Part shown: positions 31,742-44,313 of the stretch, in pieces
Numbering within the stretch: the stretch's first letter is position 1
Layout: each line of letters opens with the position of its first letter
Source: Sycobia sp. Sy_11
Taxonomy: Eukaryota; Arthropoda; Insecta; Hymenoptera; Epichrysomallidae
Length of the DNA stretch: 64,000 nucleotides
Reading direction: 5' to 3'
Assembly: GCA_018907035.1 (NCBI GenBank)
Contig: JACCIC010000281.1
Coordinates: forward strand, 310,001 to 374,000
Made by a program: the position numbers and the translations under genes
Notes under the pieces: model-generated
The model's database searches: none
Told to the model about the DNA's origin: nothing
Seen by the model: the letters and a program-made list of their open reading frames with translations, nothing else

Positions 31742-31857
31742 GCATATTGTAGAAAATAAAAAACTTCAAATTCTATCCTATTGTAAAACATTGTAGAATG
31801 TAAATCTTATATCTTATTTTGTAGTTATAATTGAGAAAACGTATAACTGTGAAGGGA
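31742..31857 (-). repeat. Right arm of the 3.3-kb spaced inverted repeat
   Basis: Reverse complement of 28465-28580; includes TTGTAGAATGTAAATCTTAT. A 71-residue frame that crosses it (31581-31796) is not considered a gene. Confidence 0.85.
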
Positions 31858-33174
31858 AATGTATATAAAGTCATTACAAGTAACGTTAACTTCAGAAAAT
31901 GGTTTTGTATGTTATTTTGTGCAAATTTTTCAGTTATTACACAAAATTTCTGAATTTTAATTCTTTGTTTTCTATTATTTTTTTCTGATTGAAAGCACCT
32001 TTTTGCTTTGAGAAATTCCTTTTTTTCTGTAATAAAGGGACTTTATACATTTTTCAATGATTTTATATATTAAGGGACATGGTACTAAGGATGTGTACTC
32101 AGAAAAAAGAAATAATAATTATTTAAAATATTTTAATGGGACATGAGAAACATAAACGACAGGGACAGTAACGAGGGCTTAAATTTCCTTGATTTTAAGT
32201 ATTAATTTCAATTAATAATAATAGCTGTGATATTCAATACTTAAATACATTCAATTTGTATTATGTGTAATGATGATAAGACATATATTATATTAGAAAT
32301 ATATATATGAAAATATTGAAATATGAAAATATGACAAATATACTGGTAATGTAAATAGTATTAATATCTTAATTTATTATAATGCATGCTCGCTCATGTT
32401 TACATTAGTTGCTTTGATGGTCACGGTGCAGATTCTATGTTGCACACAAAGTAAATAGAAAGGGTCACGTAAATTTAATATGTTTCTGAAAGTTTATTAC
32501 ACGTAAACCAAATTCTTCGAAATGTTCGTTTCGAATATTGAATTTCTACTCACTGTGCTACTGTGCAAAAAATAGGAAAGTACCTTGCCCTCTGGTATTT
32601 ATAGTCAGTGAATGTGTCTGAGTACGTGCAATTCTTCACTTACAAAATCCTTCATTTATAAGCTAATGTGCTGATAAATTGTTTTTTTCTTTGTGCTTTT
32701 CAATAGTAGCACAAAAAAGGGATGCTAATGTACATTGTCCTCAGACACATACAGCACACATAACACATGAACACTTGTCATATGTTGTACTTTTATATAT
32801 TATTATTATATTTATGACATATTCACAACTAATCACTATTATTTATTAAAAAAATTATGTACACGCGGGGGGAGGTTCATTTGGGACGTTAGAGGTAGTG
32901 AAAAGAAAAAACTTTTTATATTAGTTTCAGCTGTCAGCTGAAACCACTGCGCACTTCTATGCGCACAAGTAAAATGGCCGCTACGGCTTGTTTGCCACTG
33001 CCTCGTTTAATGGAATACGATTTCGTCGCGAATACGACAATACGTACTTTATTATACGAAACAGAATTTTTACGTTTAAAAAGATTTTCGTTATACGCGC
33101 TTTTTTGGTTGGGAGAAGCTATCTCACTTTTGACGGTAAATGCGGGAGATAGAGAGAAAATAATATTTTAGCTC
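31858..33174. other. AT-rich DNA, no gene seen
   Basis: Contains a short GC-richer stretch at 32860-33170 with a 70-residue plus-strand frame starting MRTSKMAATACLPLPR that I could not assign; it abuts the LTR/PBS fragment. Confidence 0.5.
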
Positions 33175-33181
33175 TGGCATA

Positions 33182-34017
33182 ATATCACGCCGTCGCTGGC
33201 TCCACGTTGTTGTGCGCCATTTGTAACCTATACAATCTCGAGTATTCTTACCTGGTTACGTGTGATTGGATACGCATGCGTATCTCATCCGCTCGCTGTT
33301 TCTTGCATCGGCTATAATTACGCTAAGGGAAAGGAGACATGGAAATGAGAACATGAAATTTATAGAAGGACACTAAATGATATTTATTTACACGACAGAT
33401 ACATCCAATTCATTACAGGGGTACACGCACGGTCACTTACCACGAGCGGGTTCCATGACATCGTTATCCGTGAGATACAGATTTACAATCGCGCATGCGG
33501 GGGACGGAGAAATTGAACCCGAGGAAGTTACGCGGCGGTTCGGTCATGAGCGCACTAATGTACAACACCGGCGACGGCGGGCATGAACATGTCGTTAACA
33601 TATAAATACAAATATAAATACAAGCACTACTTGCCCGGAGCTGACGCAGATGCTGTCGATGGCTTCCTCTCGCTGTTGGCTCGCGCGGCTTGCACGCTGT
33701 CTTCCTGGTGGCACGTGCTGCACACGCGGTGGACCTCTCGGGGTGTACGGCGATGGATGTAGCCAGGAGAGAGTTTAGTATACTCAGACCGTGAGTATAG
33801 CTGCCGGACGACCTCACTCAGATCGGGGCTGAAGGCTAAGGAGAATGGCTCCGAATACTATATATCAAAACGCGAAGCGCGAAGAAGACATGTCTTGCTG
33901 CCTTTCTTGATCTCCTCAATCGCTCCGCACGCACTTTTTCGGCACATACACGACTTTATTAGCACATAGCTCGGTTTTTCAAAAAATATTAGGGAACCGA
34001 CAGTTTTTACGGTTACA
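33182..34017 (-). mobile_element. Gypsy LTR with primer-binding site (5' end of an element)
   Basis: On the minus strand the LTR runs from TGTAACC (34017) to GGTTACA (33222), 796 bases with perfect 7-base terminal inverted repeats. Two bases later TGGCGCACAACAACGTGG begins the primer-binding site (33219-33198). The match with the copy at 20155-21093 ends at the same point of the leader (CATAATATCAC on the plus strand). The rest of the element is missing. Confidence 0.8.
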
Positions 34018-34614
34018 ATATATATGTACGCTATGGTATGTATATAAAGCAATATTTGTACGCAGTAAAACGACTGCCATATGAATTATAACTGTGAAAA
34101 GTGCAATGAATATTAATTATTATTATTATTAATATTATTATTGTTAATATTATTATTCTAAATCGACGGCTCGTCCGATGTTGGACGAGTGGCAGTAATA
34201 ATACCCGACAATTTAATTATAAAAGGGCCTGCAAAAGGCAAAATAAGGGAGTTCGTCCAGTGAATCGGCTGATCCGAAGTTGTCTCACTTGAACTCCTCC
34301 CGGAGCTATAAACTGTCCTGAGCTTAGAAATTCCTGCCTGAAATATACTTCCGAAATTATGAGCTTGGTCTCTGCTGCGAGGCGCTGCTCAAAAGACAAA
34401 CGGTTAATAATTTTCCTATCCTGAAGTGAACGCGATCTTGGTTGCGAGGCGCTCTTCAAAAGACCAGAGGATTTAAGCTAATCTTAGTTTTAACCTAAAT
34501 TAAATTCTACCTGTCTCGTTTAAATTCCCCGCGTGGAAACTAGCGCCGGATATCCATGCAATAAATAGCGCCGGATTAAATAAACGCAGCCGAAAATAGC
34601 GCGAACTTAGAATC

Positions 34615-34617
<3 letters not shown>
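34018..34617. other. Unassigned, partly LTR-like
   Basis: 34150-34600 is GC-richer and has a TATA-like TTATAAAAGGGCC at 34216 and a duplicated motif GCGAGGCGCT(G/C)(C/T)TCAAAAGAC at 34379 and 34444. It may be another solo LTR; the ends are not clear. Confidence 0.35.

Positions 34618-34669
<52 letters not shown>
34618..34669. repeat. (TA)n microsatellite
   Basis: About 26 TA units. Confidence 0.95.
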
Positions 34670-34672
<3 letters not shown>

Positions 34673-35410
34673 ACCCCCAACTCGAGGTTATTACCTACCG
34701 TGTGTGCATGAGCACTTCCACGCCGCTGCTCGTTCGCTTAGCTAGAAAGGGGACAGAGAACAAGGAATAAAACACGCAGTAGTATGTATGAGTTATTAAC
34801 AATTATAATACATTTTATTATATAAAACTTTCTCACATCGATATAATAGCTCCTACGCTATTCACTGATTACGGGTGTCGCGACGATACAATAAAGATAA
34901 CATGAATACGCGATTACATTAAATGCAGGGGAAGGGAGACATGGAACGGGACGCTATATTTCTATGACACGGGGGAACTATGATACGAAGTGGAACGGTA
35001 CATTATACAGGATACATACGCGATAGATTACACTAAGATATTACATAAAGATATTAAAATATAACATTATTCTAAATACGCGAGAGATACTTTACTTTTA
35101 CATAACTGCTACGCAACGCGCGGGAATCGCGGGGCACGGGCGCGGCGGCAGGTTAGGGGCCTAGCTACACCTATATATACTAACTAAGAAAGAAATAAAA
35201 GGCAACCTGCCGCCGACGACGATGCTGTCGTTGGCCTTGAAGCTCGCTGGTGCTCGCTGCTGTCGCCTCGTATCGGGTGGCTGCGCGCTCTCTGTCTTTC
35301 TCACTTACGAGGATGCGTAAGGACGTGGCGGGCTATGCCGCTATCTCTTCATTGACCTCGTCCGCTTGCGCGGTTGCGTACGACCGCGGCTAGCAACCGA
35401 TGGTGGCATC
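34670..35410. other. LTR-like block between two microsatellites
   Basis: 740 bases with moderately high GC in 35110-35400, beginning GTAACCCCCAACTCGAGG. No coding capacity or domain. General make-up resembles the Gypsy LTRs nearby, but I found no long match. Confidence 0.35.
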
Positions 35411-35440
35411 GCTATATATATATATATATATATATATATA
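35411..35440. repeat. (TA)n microsatellite
   Basis: About 14 TA units. Confidence 0.9.
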
Positions 35441-35648
35441 GCTTAAGTTAATTTATTTCTTTCATTTTAGTAATTATTATCATTTTGTTGTTTGTTTCAA
35501 AATCTTGTCAATAAGTGGTTTACTTAATAAACATTTTTTATTTTTGTTATAAAAAAATATACTGTGTTCTTATAAAAGTATTTTCCTGATCCACCACCCG
35601 ATTCCGAATATACTTCTGCCCTTTCAAATTACCCTGAAAAAATACCGC

Positions 35649-35936
35649 TTAATCTATCATGAGGGGGATAGGAACATTACAAATTACCTTACAGAGATCT
35701 CGATGAATAGTCAACCTCCGAAACGCATCTAAAAATGCTTGTGCGGTAAGATCAGGTACTAATTCCAAATGAACTACTTTATAGACCAAACATAGAAAAA
35801 CTACCACATACCCTTTAAAGGATTTGTGTCCCCTTCCAGAGGATGCGTTAATCCAAAATGGGTCTGCAAAGTCGATTCCAGTGTGTGGAAAGGGTCGAGC
35901 AGGTCTTGCTTTAATTGCAGGGAGTGATTCCATCAA
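35649..35936 (-). pseudogene. Pao integrase core fragment
   Basis: MMESLPAIKARPARPFPHTG, then IDFADPFWI with the first catalytic Asp, SFKGYVVVFLCLVYKVVHLE and VPDLTAQAFLDAFRRL are typical of Pao integrases, which insert the cDNA. The frame degrades after RRLTIHRDL, where the second catalytic Asp region should come. Confidence 0.8.
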
Positions 35937-37308
35937 CTGTTCCTAAGCGCGAGCATTATATCGAACAGAGTTGATACATTGGCGAACTACTAGTCAAATA
36001 ATAATTTGATCACGTATTATCCAATAACTTCTCGATAAATAGCTTTGTATAATTGTAGCTCCGCCATGTAAAGAACAAATGTGAGATTTTCTAATAAGTA
36101 AAGCGGTAACATGCTGTGTTTTTGATATAATCACTGAGTGCTTTTCTGATTCACATAAGAAAGAGTTGTGCAATCAACCGCCTACACAAAGCAAATTGTC
36201 GATACCAATAAAAGACATTAATTTGCATAATGCATTTGTGGATGGAAGTTCCTGTCCTGAAGACAAAATTTGAAAACAAAGTCATTGGAAAAAATGACTG
36301 TTGAACCAATCTAATTAAAGTAGTAGTTGCTATTCAGATCTCCTCAGGCGATAAACAAGCTTTTCTTTTTTGCTTTTTATAAAGTGATAGATTGCCAACG
36401 AAGACCATAAGCTATAGTAGTAACTCATTTATCGAAGGAGGAAAATCGCCGAAACCATTCTTCCCAATCATGATTTTTGCAACTGTAGTGCCATACATAC
36501 TCTGGTTATTAAGTCTGCTGGATTATGTGCGGACGGCACATGTCGCCATCTAGCTATCGGCAAAAGAGTTATAATCACACTAACTCTATTTGCAATACAT
36601 TATTTCCACCGACATGAGTGTGATCCTAGCCAGGCCAGTACGACTTTTGAGTCGGGCCAACAATGAATCTCTTTAGGCAAAGAGTCTAATTTAGAAAGTA
36701 TTATAGTCATAAGTTTGGCTAAAAATGCTGCACCACAGAGTTCCAACTTTGGTATACTTACAACTTTAAGTAGAGTTACCTATAAGCAGCCATGGTGCAC
36801 ATTTAGTACTTGGATCAGCCGCGAAAATTACAGTTGCAAAGGCACGCTCAGAAGGATTACAAAACCTATGCAAATGCCAGGATTCAGGCTTGTATTTACC
36901 CAACGTCGAATTCGAATCTTCTCTCGCAGTCATCAAGCTGTTGATTGCAGGTAAGCTACTCCTTCTGAATTCGACCTGGAACAGGCGAAACCCAATCGAT
37001 ACCTTGTGTTCATAAACATTGGATTAATATTTTTGTACGAATAATTGGGGACAGAAAACCCAAAGGTTCAAAGAGTTTAAATACCGATGACAAAATGGAA
37101 CGCTTTGTGGGTGCTTGAGGTGCTAAAGTCAGTTTAACTCGAAAATTAATGGCCAAATGAACCGAATGAGAGCCGAAACCGCTTCCTTCTCATTCAAGTT
37201 ATTAAAATCGTGTTGAAAGTTTAATACATTTAAATTGCTGTCGCTTGCTGCGCACTTGCCGACGGACATGCTAGTAGAAGTAAGCACTTCAGTAAGCCCC
37301 TGATATGC
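35937..37308 (-). pseudogene. Decayed Pao RNase H / RT-integrase connection
   Basis: By position this should hold the end of RT, RNase H and the integrase zinc finger. Short readable pieces exist but many stops and frameshifts prevent a confident translation. A 79-residue plus-strand frame at 36715-36954 is a shadow. Confidence 0.4.
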
Positions 37309-37617
37309 TTATATGGCTTCATCCAATGTATCTCCGCCAGCTAAGAAGTCATCAACATATCCATTTCTGAGAATAATTGTGGATCCAATTTTAGGTGAAC
37401 ATGCGACCAAATTGGCTAATTCTTGTAAGCAAGTATTTGCCAAAAATGGAGCCGACACTGTTCCATATCTAACAGTAAGAAAACGCCAAACTTGAAAATG
37501 TAAAAGTGGATGAAAACACCAGTAGATACGTTGCCACTTAGTATCACTAAGATTAACAAGAACTTGACCAAAATACTTAATTATATCACATACAAATGTA
37601 TATTTAAAAAATACCAC
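37309..37617 (-). pseudogene. Pao reverse transcriptase, palm fragment
   Basis: 102 residues with VNLSDTKWQRIYWCFHP, FLTVRYGTVSAPFLANTCLQ, and GYVDDFLAGGDTLDEAI. The YVDD box carries the two metal-binding Asp residues and is intact. Upstream (37620-37990) further RT traces occur in other frames. Confidence 0.85.
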
Positions 37618-38453
37618 ATATCAATAATATCAAAGATATTTTCCTATAGCTTTGAACCAGGATAAAAAAATTCGTTTGATGGATTACCTGCTTTATACTT
37701 TTGTAATCCATTAAAGACAACTCTTATTTTTTTGTTACCGTCCTGTTTGAATACTGAATTATGACGCAACCAGAATCTGTCATCAACCTCGCATTTATCT
37801 GAAGAAGCTACATATGCCCAAGGTCAAAATATTATTACTTAGAAGGATGGTAAGCGATGAAAAGTTCAGATTGTTTACGAAAACAACCTTGTAGTCGATT
37901 CATACATGCTTTGGCAATTTTATTTAAACCTATGAACTTAGGCTGATTGAAGGCAGTTTGACTAGGAAGCGACCATCAGAATTTCTACAATACCTAGTTT
38001 TGAACTGATCCCAACATTTCAGTTCTGCAGGGGACATATGCTGTTCCTGAGGACTCGCTTCTGACTCGCAGAAGCGACTGATTGCCTCATAAAGCTAATC
38101 ATCGACTGTAAATGATGTGCCGTTGTTTCCGTGGTATTTAGGGTGTCTACGTTTCCGATTAAAATCCAACCAAAAACAGACGATAGTGCCACCGGACCAA
38201 TATATGGAGATTGTGCTCGACGTATTTCTGGAAATACACGGTGCTATAAACAGACGAGCTTAGAATGCAATTCAATGTCCAGAAACGATGTTGTCTCTTG
38301 GCAGCAAATTTAAGACACGTTTCACTACTCAGGCTGCAAAATTAAGAGAAAACTCTGGATTTATTAGAGATGTCAAGGTAAGCTGTACTTCAGCACAACC
38401 GATTGCATGAGTCGCGCCGTTCCAACCAGGGCAATGTTTACTGATTTTTAAAT

Positions 38454-38702
38454 TTAACGATAATATTTTAGACATATTTTCAGATATAAAGGATTTTCAG
38501 CGCACAAACCTAATAAGACTCCAGCCATAGTACGGGCACCTTCTGAGTATCCAAGAACAACTACTGCAGTAGCTAACAACGGTCGAGAAATCCTTTTATC
38601 TGAAGCCGTAAAGTGAATCGAAGTCGAGGAATCGGCTTTCATTTCTGAAAGGCTGACGGTTGTCTGATTAATTCTGCCTAATTCCTCAGAATGAAGCTTC
38701 AT
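38454..38702 (-). pseudogene. Pao retropepsin fragment
   Basis: RPLLATAVVVLGYSEGARTM corresponds to the start of Pao proteases; the next segment AGVLLGLCAENPLYL is the region of LLDQGSE..FI with the catalytic Asp apparently lost or altered. Frames break on both sides. Confidence 0.6.
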
Positions 38703-38900
38703 ATGACGTTTGTCACCGTAAACGTAGCTTTTGAGGGACAGTCTTCAATTCTATGCTTAGAGCTTAGACAATTGAAACGGAGCTTCAACTCTGCCAAATA
38801 TTCTTTCCTCTTGGCTAGTACAAGATCTACGAACTACTTACAATAGTTCACAAAATATGGTCCTTGACAAAATGAACAAGATATAGCCTTATTTCATTTG
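38703..38900 (-). pseudogene. Pao Gag zinc-knuckle region
   Basis: The minus strand gives SCSFCQGPYFVNYCK, then LAKRKEYLAELKLRFNCLSS and KHRIEDCPSK. CxxC..H-type pairs spaced like this are the nucleic-acid-binding knuckles of Pao Gag. One stop codon interrupts. Confidence 0.6.
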
Positions 38901-38964
38901 GATTTGAAACTACAAACATAAGTGAACGTATTTTTATTAAATGAACAGGATTTTTTATCAGCTT

Positions 38965-39800
38965 TTATATTATTTTTAATGCGGATTTTCTCACTGTAGC
39001 CATGTTCTGTTTTGATACAAACGCATCCAAATCCTCCACGGTATCTAGATTTTGAATCCTAGACTCTAGGAATTTTTTAAAGTCTATAACTGTTGGGAAT
39101 TCATTATCGCAATCTCTTTTAACTAAGCCTGTCCACTCTAGTCGTGTCACCGATGGCAATTTATTTCAATTAATTGTATAAATATCATATCCCAATTTTC
39201 AACTGGTAGTTTTAGAGAGGTGAACACATATTTACTCTCCAAGGTAGTATGCAATAGTTTACTTAAATGCTGACCAGTTTCCTTAGAAGTATATGGAAGG
39301 CTCACAAGAGTATTAAAATGGGTAGAAAATCTTAATAGAGGATTATCGTAACGGCTACATAATGCCTCCCAACCCGAGAGAAAATTCTCATGCACCATAT
39401 GAAAACTCTTCAATTTTGAAGTTGCGTCACCTTCTAATGCATTGATGAAGTGCTGAAATTTAATAATAGTAATTGCTCTCCTACTGTGATCCCAAATAGG
39501 TGACTTCCTCTACTATTTCCTTTCCGTTCTATTGAACTTTTTCTTGCCTTTTTCATACATGATTACTGGTTTCTTCAACAGTTCTACAACGGTAACCTGT
39601 TTTGACCTGATACTATCGTTGAGGTCATCAAGTGTTGTTGATCCATTATATCTTCTCTAAATGTAATTCTTGGGTTACTGTTGTTAGTATCTGTTACACG
39701 TAGTTGACTTTCCTGAACATTCGGTCTGATTTTATTACGTTCCGTACTTTCGGTTTCTTCTAGAAAGTTTTTTTTTTTAATTTTATACATCAGATCCACA
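38965..39800 (-). pseudogene. Pao Gag (DUF1759-like)
   Basis: 39147-39413 gives FHMVHENFLSGWEALCSRYD, HFNTLVSLPYTSKETGQHLS and LKLPVENWDMIFIQLIE, the core of Pao Gag. 38965-39159 continues with RDCDNEFPTVIDFKKFLESR and IQNLDTVEDLDAF. An upstream frame 39584-39799 may be its N-terminal region. Gag would form the particle shell. Breaks occur near 39160 and 39420-39580. Confidence 0.75.
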
Positions 39801-39960
39801 TAAACGTCTTAGTTCATAACGAAGAAACCTGTCACGTATATGTACGGGTTGGTCGTTGTCTCGTAGGTTCAAGCTTTTAGCTTCATTTCTTAAAGATGTA
39901 ACTGGCATACTTGGGAACATTTGTTTCCATTTCGTTTTTTAGCCCATTGGCGATTCAGGT

Positions 39961-41041
39961 TTGTCCCGTGAAAAAGTCATTTTTGTGAAGAGATAGATTT
40001 TTCGATAATAATTTTATTGGTGTTTTTAATAATAAATGCTAAGAAAGAGTTAATGTTAGTAAATTACTTATAAATTTTAGTAAGTAATTATATATTGTAT
40101 TATTAAAAAAAAAATCCGTAATTTTTATTATATCTGAGTTTCTTTTACTAATTACTTAAAGTTTCATGAAATAATTTAAAAATAAATAAATAAAAAAAAA
40201 TCTTTTATTTACTTTAATTTAGTTAACATTTATTTGTGTATCGCGAAAAATGTTTTTCTTTAATAAACACTGTTTATAATTAATTGAGTATTTTTCCCTA
40301 AAAGAAATATTATTATGTGGAATTATTATTTAATTTTAAATAATTAATTATTTAAGGTTTAATAGTGTTCTTCCATAATACTTCGAGATAAATTCATTAG
40401 TTAATCTTACATGTTCATTTTTACGTGTTGTAAGATAACAAAAAAGAAAAATTTATATATTTGATGACGACTATGCATTTTTTTGATTATTTATATTTTA
40501 TTATTTAAATATTTATATTATTTGTTATTATATTGTTTTATGTTTAACTTATTATTTCATTTTCTTACATGCATTAAAATATTTTTGCTTTATTCTAGTA
40601 TATAACCTTGTATGTTATACGTGTGTGTTATACGTTAGCAGGTTATATACGCATGTTCATCTTCTCTTCGTATACTACGTTTTCTCTGCATGTTTTTCAT
40701 CAGATTTTTTAAATTAGTTTTATGTAGTATTATTTTACAAAATTAATTATTCCAACTTTGCAATTTAGTAATTTATATGTGTAGGTTTTGTTGTTTTTTT
40801 TAGATAAATAACCAGTAATATGGTTCATGCAGATGTTTCAAGTTGTTTTAACCATTCTTTGCAGGAAAAGAAAGAAAATCTTATTCCTGTAACACTGTGT
40901 GTTTTTTTCTGTAATTATTAATTTGTTTATTTAATTTGAGAACAAATTAGCTTAGTCGTGATTGTTATTATATGCGGGATGTTATGCGGATCTGTATACT
41001 TTTTTTATACAAATCTTACTTTTATTTCTTTAATTATTTTA
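39961..41041. other. AT-rich DNA, no gene seen
   Basis: Nothing recognisable; very AT-rich from 40000 on. Confidence 0.6.
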
Positions 41042-42219
41042 TTAGGAGTGTGAATAAGTCTTTCCCGTTTTTTGTAAGAGATGGCGCCACCAATACTGTG
41101 CGAGTATTCAATGGTTACATATGTCATAATCAAAGCTTATTCATATGTCAACAATTCCATACTAACACATTAGTTAAAATTTTTTCGCATCATAAATTTT
41201 TGATATCGTGAAAATGTCGAAATTTGAGCCGAGTCGACGTCATTTGAGGGAGGTTTCACTTTATTGGTTCAATTTGAAGAAATCTGCTGCCGAGACGCAT
41301 CGATTGCTTCAGAAGGCTTAGGAGAAGGTTGTGTCGATGATTCAAGTGTTCGCGGATGGTTTCGACGCTTCAAAAGCGGTGATTTCGACGTGGAAGACAA
41401 GGAGCGTTCCGGGCGGCCGCAAATCTTTGAAGATCGAGAATTGGCAACTTTGCTTGATGAAAATTCTTGTCAAACGCAAGCTGAGAGACGTCGAACGGCG
41501 TTTTTTCACTTGCGAACAGCTGCTTCAGCGACATAAAAGAAAGGGTTTTCTGCATCGTATCGTGACTGGCGATGAAAAGTGGATACGTTACGATAATCCG
41601 AAGCGAAGAAAATCATGGGGACTACCCGGCCATGCATCATCATCGACGGCCAAGCCAAATATTCGTGGCGCCAAGCTCATGCTCTGTATATGGTGGGACC
41701 AGCTAGGTGTGGTTTACTATGAGCTTCTGAAACCGAATGAAAGGATAACAGGCGAGGTCTATCGACGACAATTGATGCGTTTGAGCCGCATACTGCGAGA
41801 AAAACGGCCACAATACTCCGACAGGCATGACAAAGTTATTTTGCAACATGACAATGCTCGCCCACATGTTGCACCGCCGGTGAAAACATACTTAGAAACG
41901 CTCCAATGGGAAGTTCTACCCCACCCGCCGTATAGTCCAGACGTTGCTCCGTCTGATTACCATCTCTTCAGATCGATGACGCATGGCCTGGCTGACCAGC
42001 ACTTCCATTCCTACGAGGAAGCCAAAAAATGGGTGGATGACTGGATAGAGGCCAAACCGGTCGAATTTTTTCGCAACGGGATTCGTATGTTGCCAGAAAG
42101 ATGGGAAAAAGTTGTAGCTAGCGATGACCAATACTTTCAATAATTCATTTGTAACCATTTTTTCACAATAAAGGCTCAAAATTTGGAAAAAAACGGGAAA
42201 GACTTATTAACATACCTGA
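41042..42219 (+). mobile_element. Mariner copy 1 (plus strand) with TA target duplication
   Basis: Ends are inverted repeats: TTAGGAGTGTGAATAAGTCT at 41042 and, reversed from 42219, TCAGGTATGTTAATAAGTCT, both continuing TTCCCGTTTTTT. TA flanks both sides (41040-41041 and 42220-42221), the expected mariner target-site duplication. Length 1178 bases, about 109 shorter than copy 2. Confidence 0.95.
41214..42143 (+). pseudogene. Mariner (DD34D) transposase, copy 1
   Basis: ATG 41214 starts MSKFEPSRRHLREVSLYWF, close to ant Mboumar-type transposases. A one-base loss in the codon run after LLQ-A (TATGGAG to TAGGAG near 41319) makes a stop and frameshift. A second lesion near 41475 removes about 107 bases covering the second helix-turn-helix. 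From 41490 to 42143 the catalytic domain is fully open: TGDEKWIRYDN, HDNARPHVAPP and APSDYHLF supply all three Asp of the DD34D triad, ending SDDQYFQ. The catalytic half is intact but could not be expressed from the original start. Confidence 0.9.
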
Positions 42220-44313
42220 TAAATTATTAAGGGAGATTCTAACTCTCTGAATAACTACTGTCAATTTTAAACCGTTTTCATTTCCGCACAGGCTCCACGT
42301 TTTGGGCGCCATTTATAATATGTTATTTTACGATATAACTTATGCATTGTGCAATGCGCGTATTCACGGGAGCTTACATTGCTGAGCTTATCAATAGAAG
42401 AAATAGCTGAAATAGAAGAGGGATTTTTGTGAGAATTCATATTCAGAAAAAAGGCAGGATTCTATAAAACTAGATAAAGATTTATTATTATGTGACCATG
42501 ATTATCGTTATCTGATTATCGTTCCTTATCGTGCATTTAACAAGTCATAACGGCTTTTTAGCCATGGGCGCCTGTTACAGTTACGCGGACTGTAGCCTTC
42601 CGTATTACAAAGATTTAACACCCGGCTCAATCGATAGATGCTGACAATCCTGAGAGCATTCCACGCGGTGAACCTATACGATACCTAAGATCTAAAAAAG
42701 GTGATTAATATACGAAAACGCGAATATACGAAAACTACACAGTCGGACTGCGGTCAACCTGCAAATAGTGTCGATGCCATGTCACTGTATGTTGCTGCAG
42801 AGGACAATCACTCGGGACAAATCCGCTGGAGCAAAGCGGTAACAATATTATTGTGAATTTAACGCGTGATTCGATCCGACGACAAGATCAACGAGAGATA
42901 TAGACGATGGAATAGTTCAAGAGTGACGTAGTGTCAATCCACAAGACTACTCCACAGTTATTTTCGAAGCAACGCTGCTAGAAAGGGAGAATCGTAAATG
43001 CAATCAAAACGAATAGAACGAGTGAGCTCTGCTCGGAACGGGGTGTTGAAACCAAGTGCTCTTTGAACTGCTCTTCAACTTCTTCCCCGTACTTCCTTCT
43101 CATTCTGCCTAGATGGTCCTGCGATGTGGAAATCTGACTTTGTATTTGTATCCTTTATTTTCTCTAGCATCAATTTGCATGTCTCCGAGATCTTGTCATG
43201 CCTCATCTATATCATGTAGTTCAAGTTGTCGTCCATTATAATTTCGAGTAGCAAGCTTATCAATTTTCTTCACTATTCGCATCTTTTTTTTCTTTTCAAT
43301 TAATACATGAAACTCCCCGTGGAAATCCTCCCGACACATCTAGACATCGTATTCTACCGTCTCAACAGAAAATTTCTGGTAGAAATTGTCTAGACACACT
43401 TGGACGTCGTATTCTACTTTCAAACACACTGAACATCTGTTTCTACCGCCCGAACACGACATTATCATCTGTAGTAGCCGAGTGTATTATCCCCGTCTCG
43501 GCTTCGCCCGACATAGTAAAAAATAATCTATATATTAACTATAGATAATTTTACGTATCATAATATTTCTGCAAAAAAAATTATGTATCCTACCTCAGGG
43601 CCCTCTGAAACAAATATCACTGGTGTAGTTGTAGTCAATTGTATCAAGATATTCGTCCTGCCCGATTTTTCTCAATATTTATATAATTTATATAATTTAA
43701 TATTTATATAATTTTGCGGGCGCGAATTACGATTATCGGCAACAGCTACTGTTAAACAAAATCATGTAAAAGACAAACTAGAAATGTCAAAAAATCTGAC
43801 CGAGGGACATGTTTAGTAGTTCACGAATGTATTTATACTTAGTACAGACTTTAATGATGAATCAAATATGATGAGCAAGCTCTCAAAACAATTTTATTTA
43901 CTCAAGCTTTTTCTAAGTACAATAGTTACATAGAAGGAGTCGATCTTGATGACTAATATTGCAATTCTTTACTACCTTCGATTAGTTCGATTAGTAGTAA
44001 TATAAATAGTAGTAATCAAAATAGTAATATACAAAAATTTATATCCAGAAGAATAAAAAGGAAATAAAGATGTAGTACGAGAACATTGTTATTATTATAT
44101 AGATAGTTTTGTTGATTCGAGATCAAAAAGACAAAAAAGTATGGCACAACAGAAACTTTAAGACTTACTCATAAAATACAATTCGGATTACTAACAAAAT
44201 GCTCTGACAGAAATTACAAGATATGAACTGAAAAGTTTGTGAAACTTGCGTAAAATACTTATGTTTAAAACGTGCAAAAAGCATTTAAAAACTTACTGCT
44301 GATCAGTATCTTA
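42220..44313. other. Spacer between mariner copies, with Gypsy LTR/PBS remnant
   Basis: On the minus strand TGGCGCCCAAAACGTGG (42311 downwards) resembles the primer-binding sites of the two Gypsy LTR fragments, with LTR-like sequence above it (42320-43510, moderately GC-rich and without ORFs). The remainder, 43510-44313, is AT-rich with nothing recognised. Confidence 0.4.

Larger units (their letters stand above)
35640..39960 (-). mobile_element. BEL/Pao retrotransposon (minus strand), decayed but in order
   Basis: Reading down the minus strand the usual Pao order is present: Gag (about 39800-38965), zinc-knuckle region (38900-38710), retropepsin (38700-38460), reverse transcriptase (about 37990-37300), RNase H region (37300-36000, barely readable) and integrase (35936-35649). 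It shares a Gag segment with the plus-strand relic at 9-11.4 kb. LTRs were not delimited. Confidence 0.75.
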
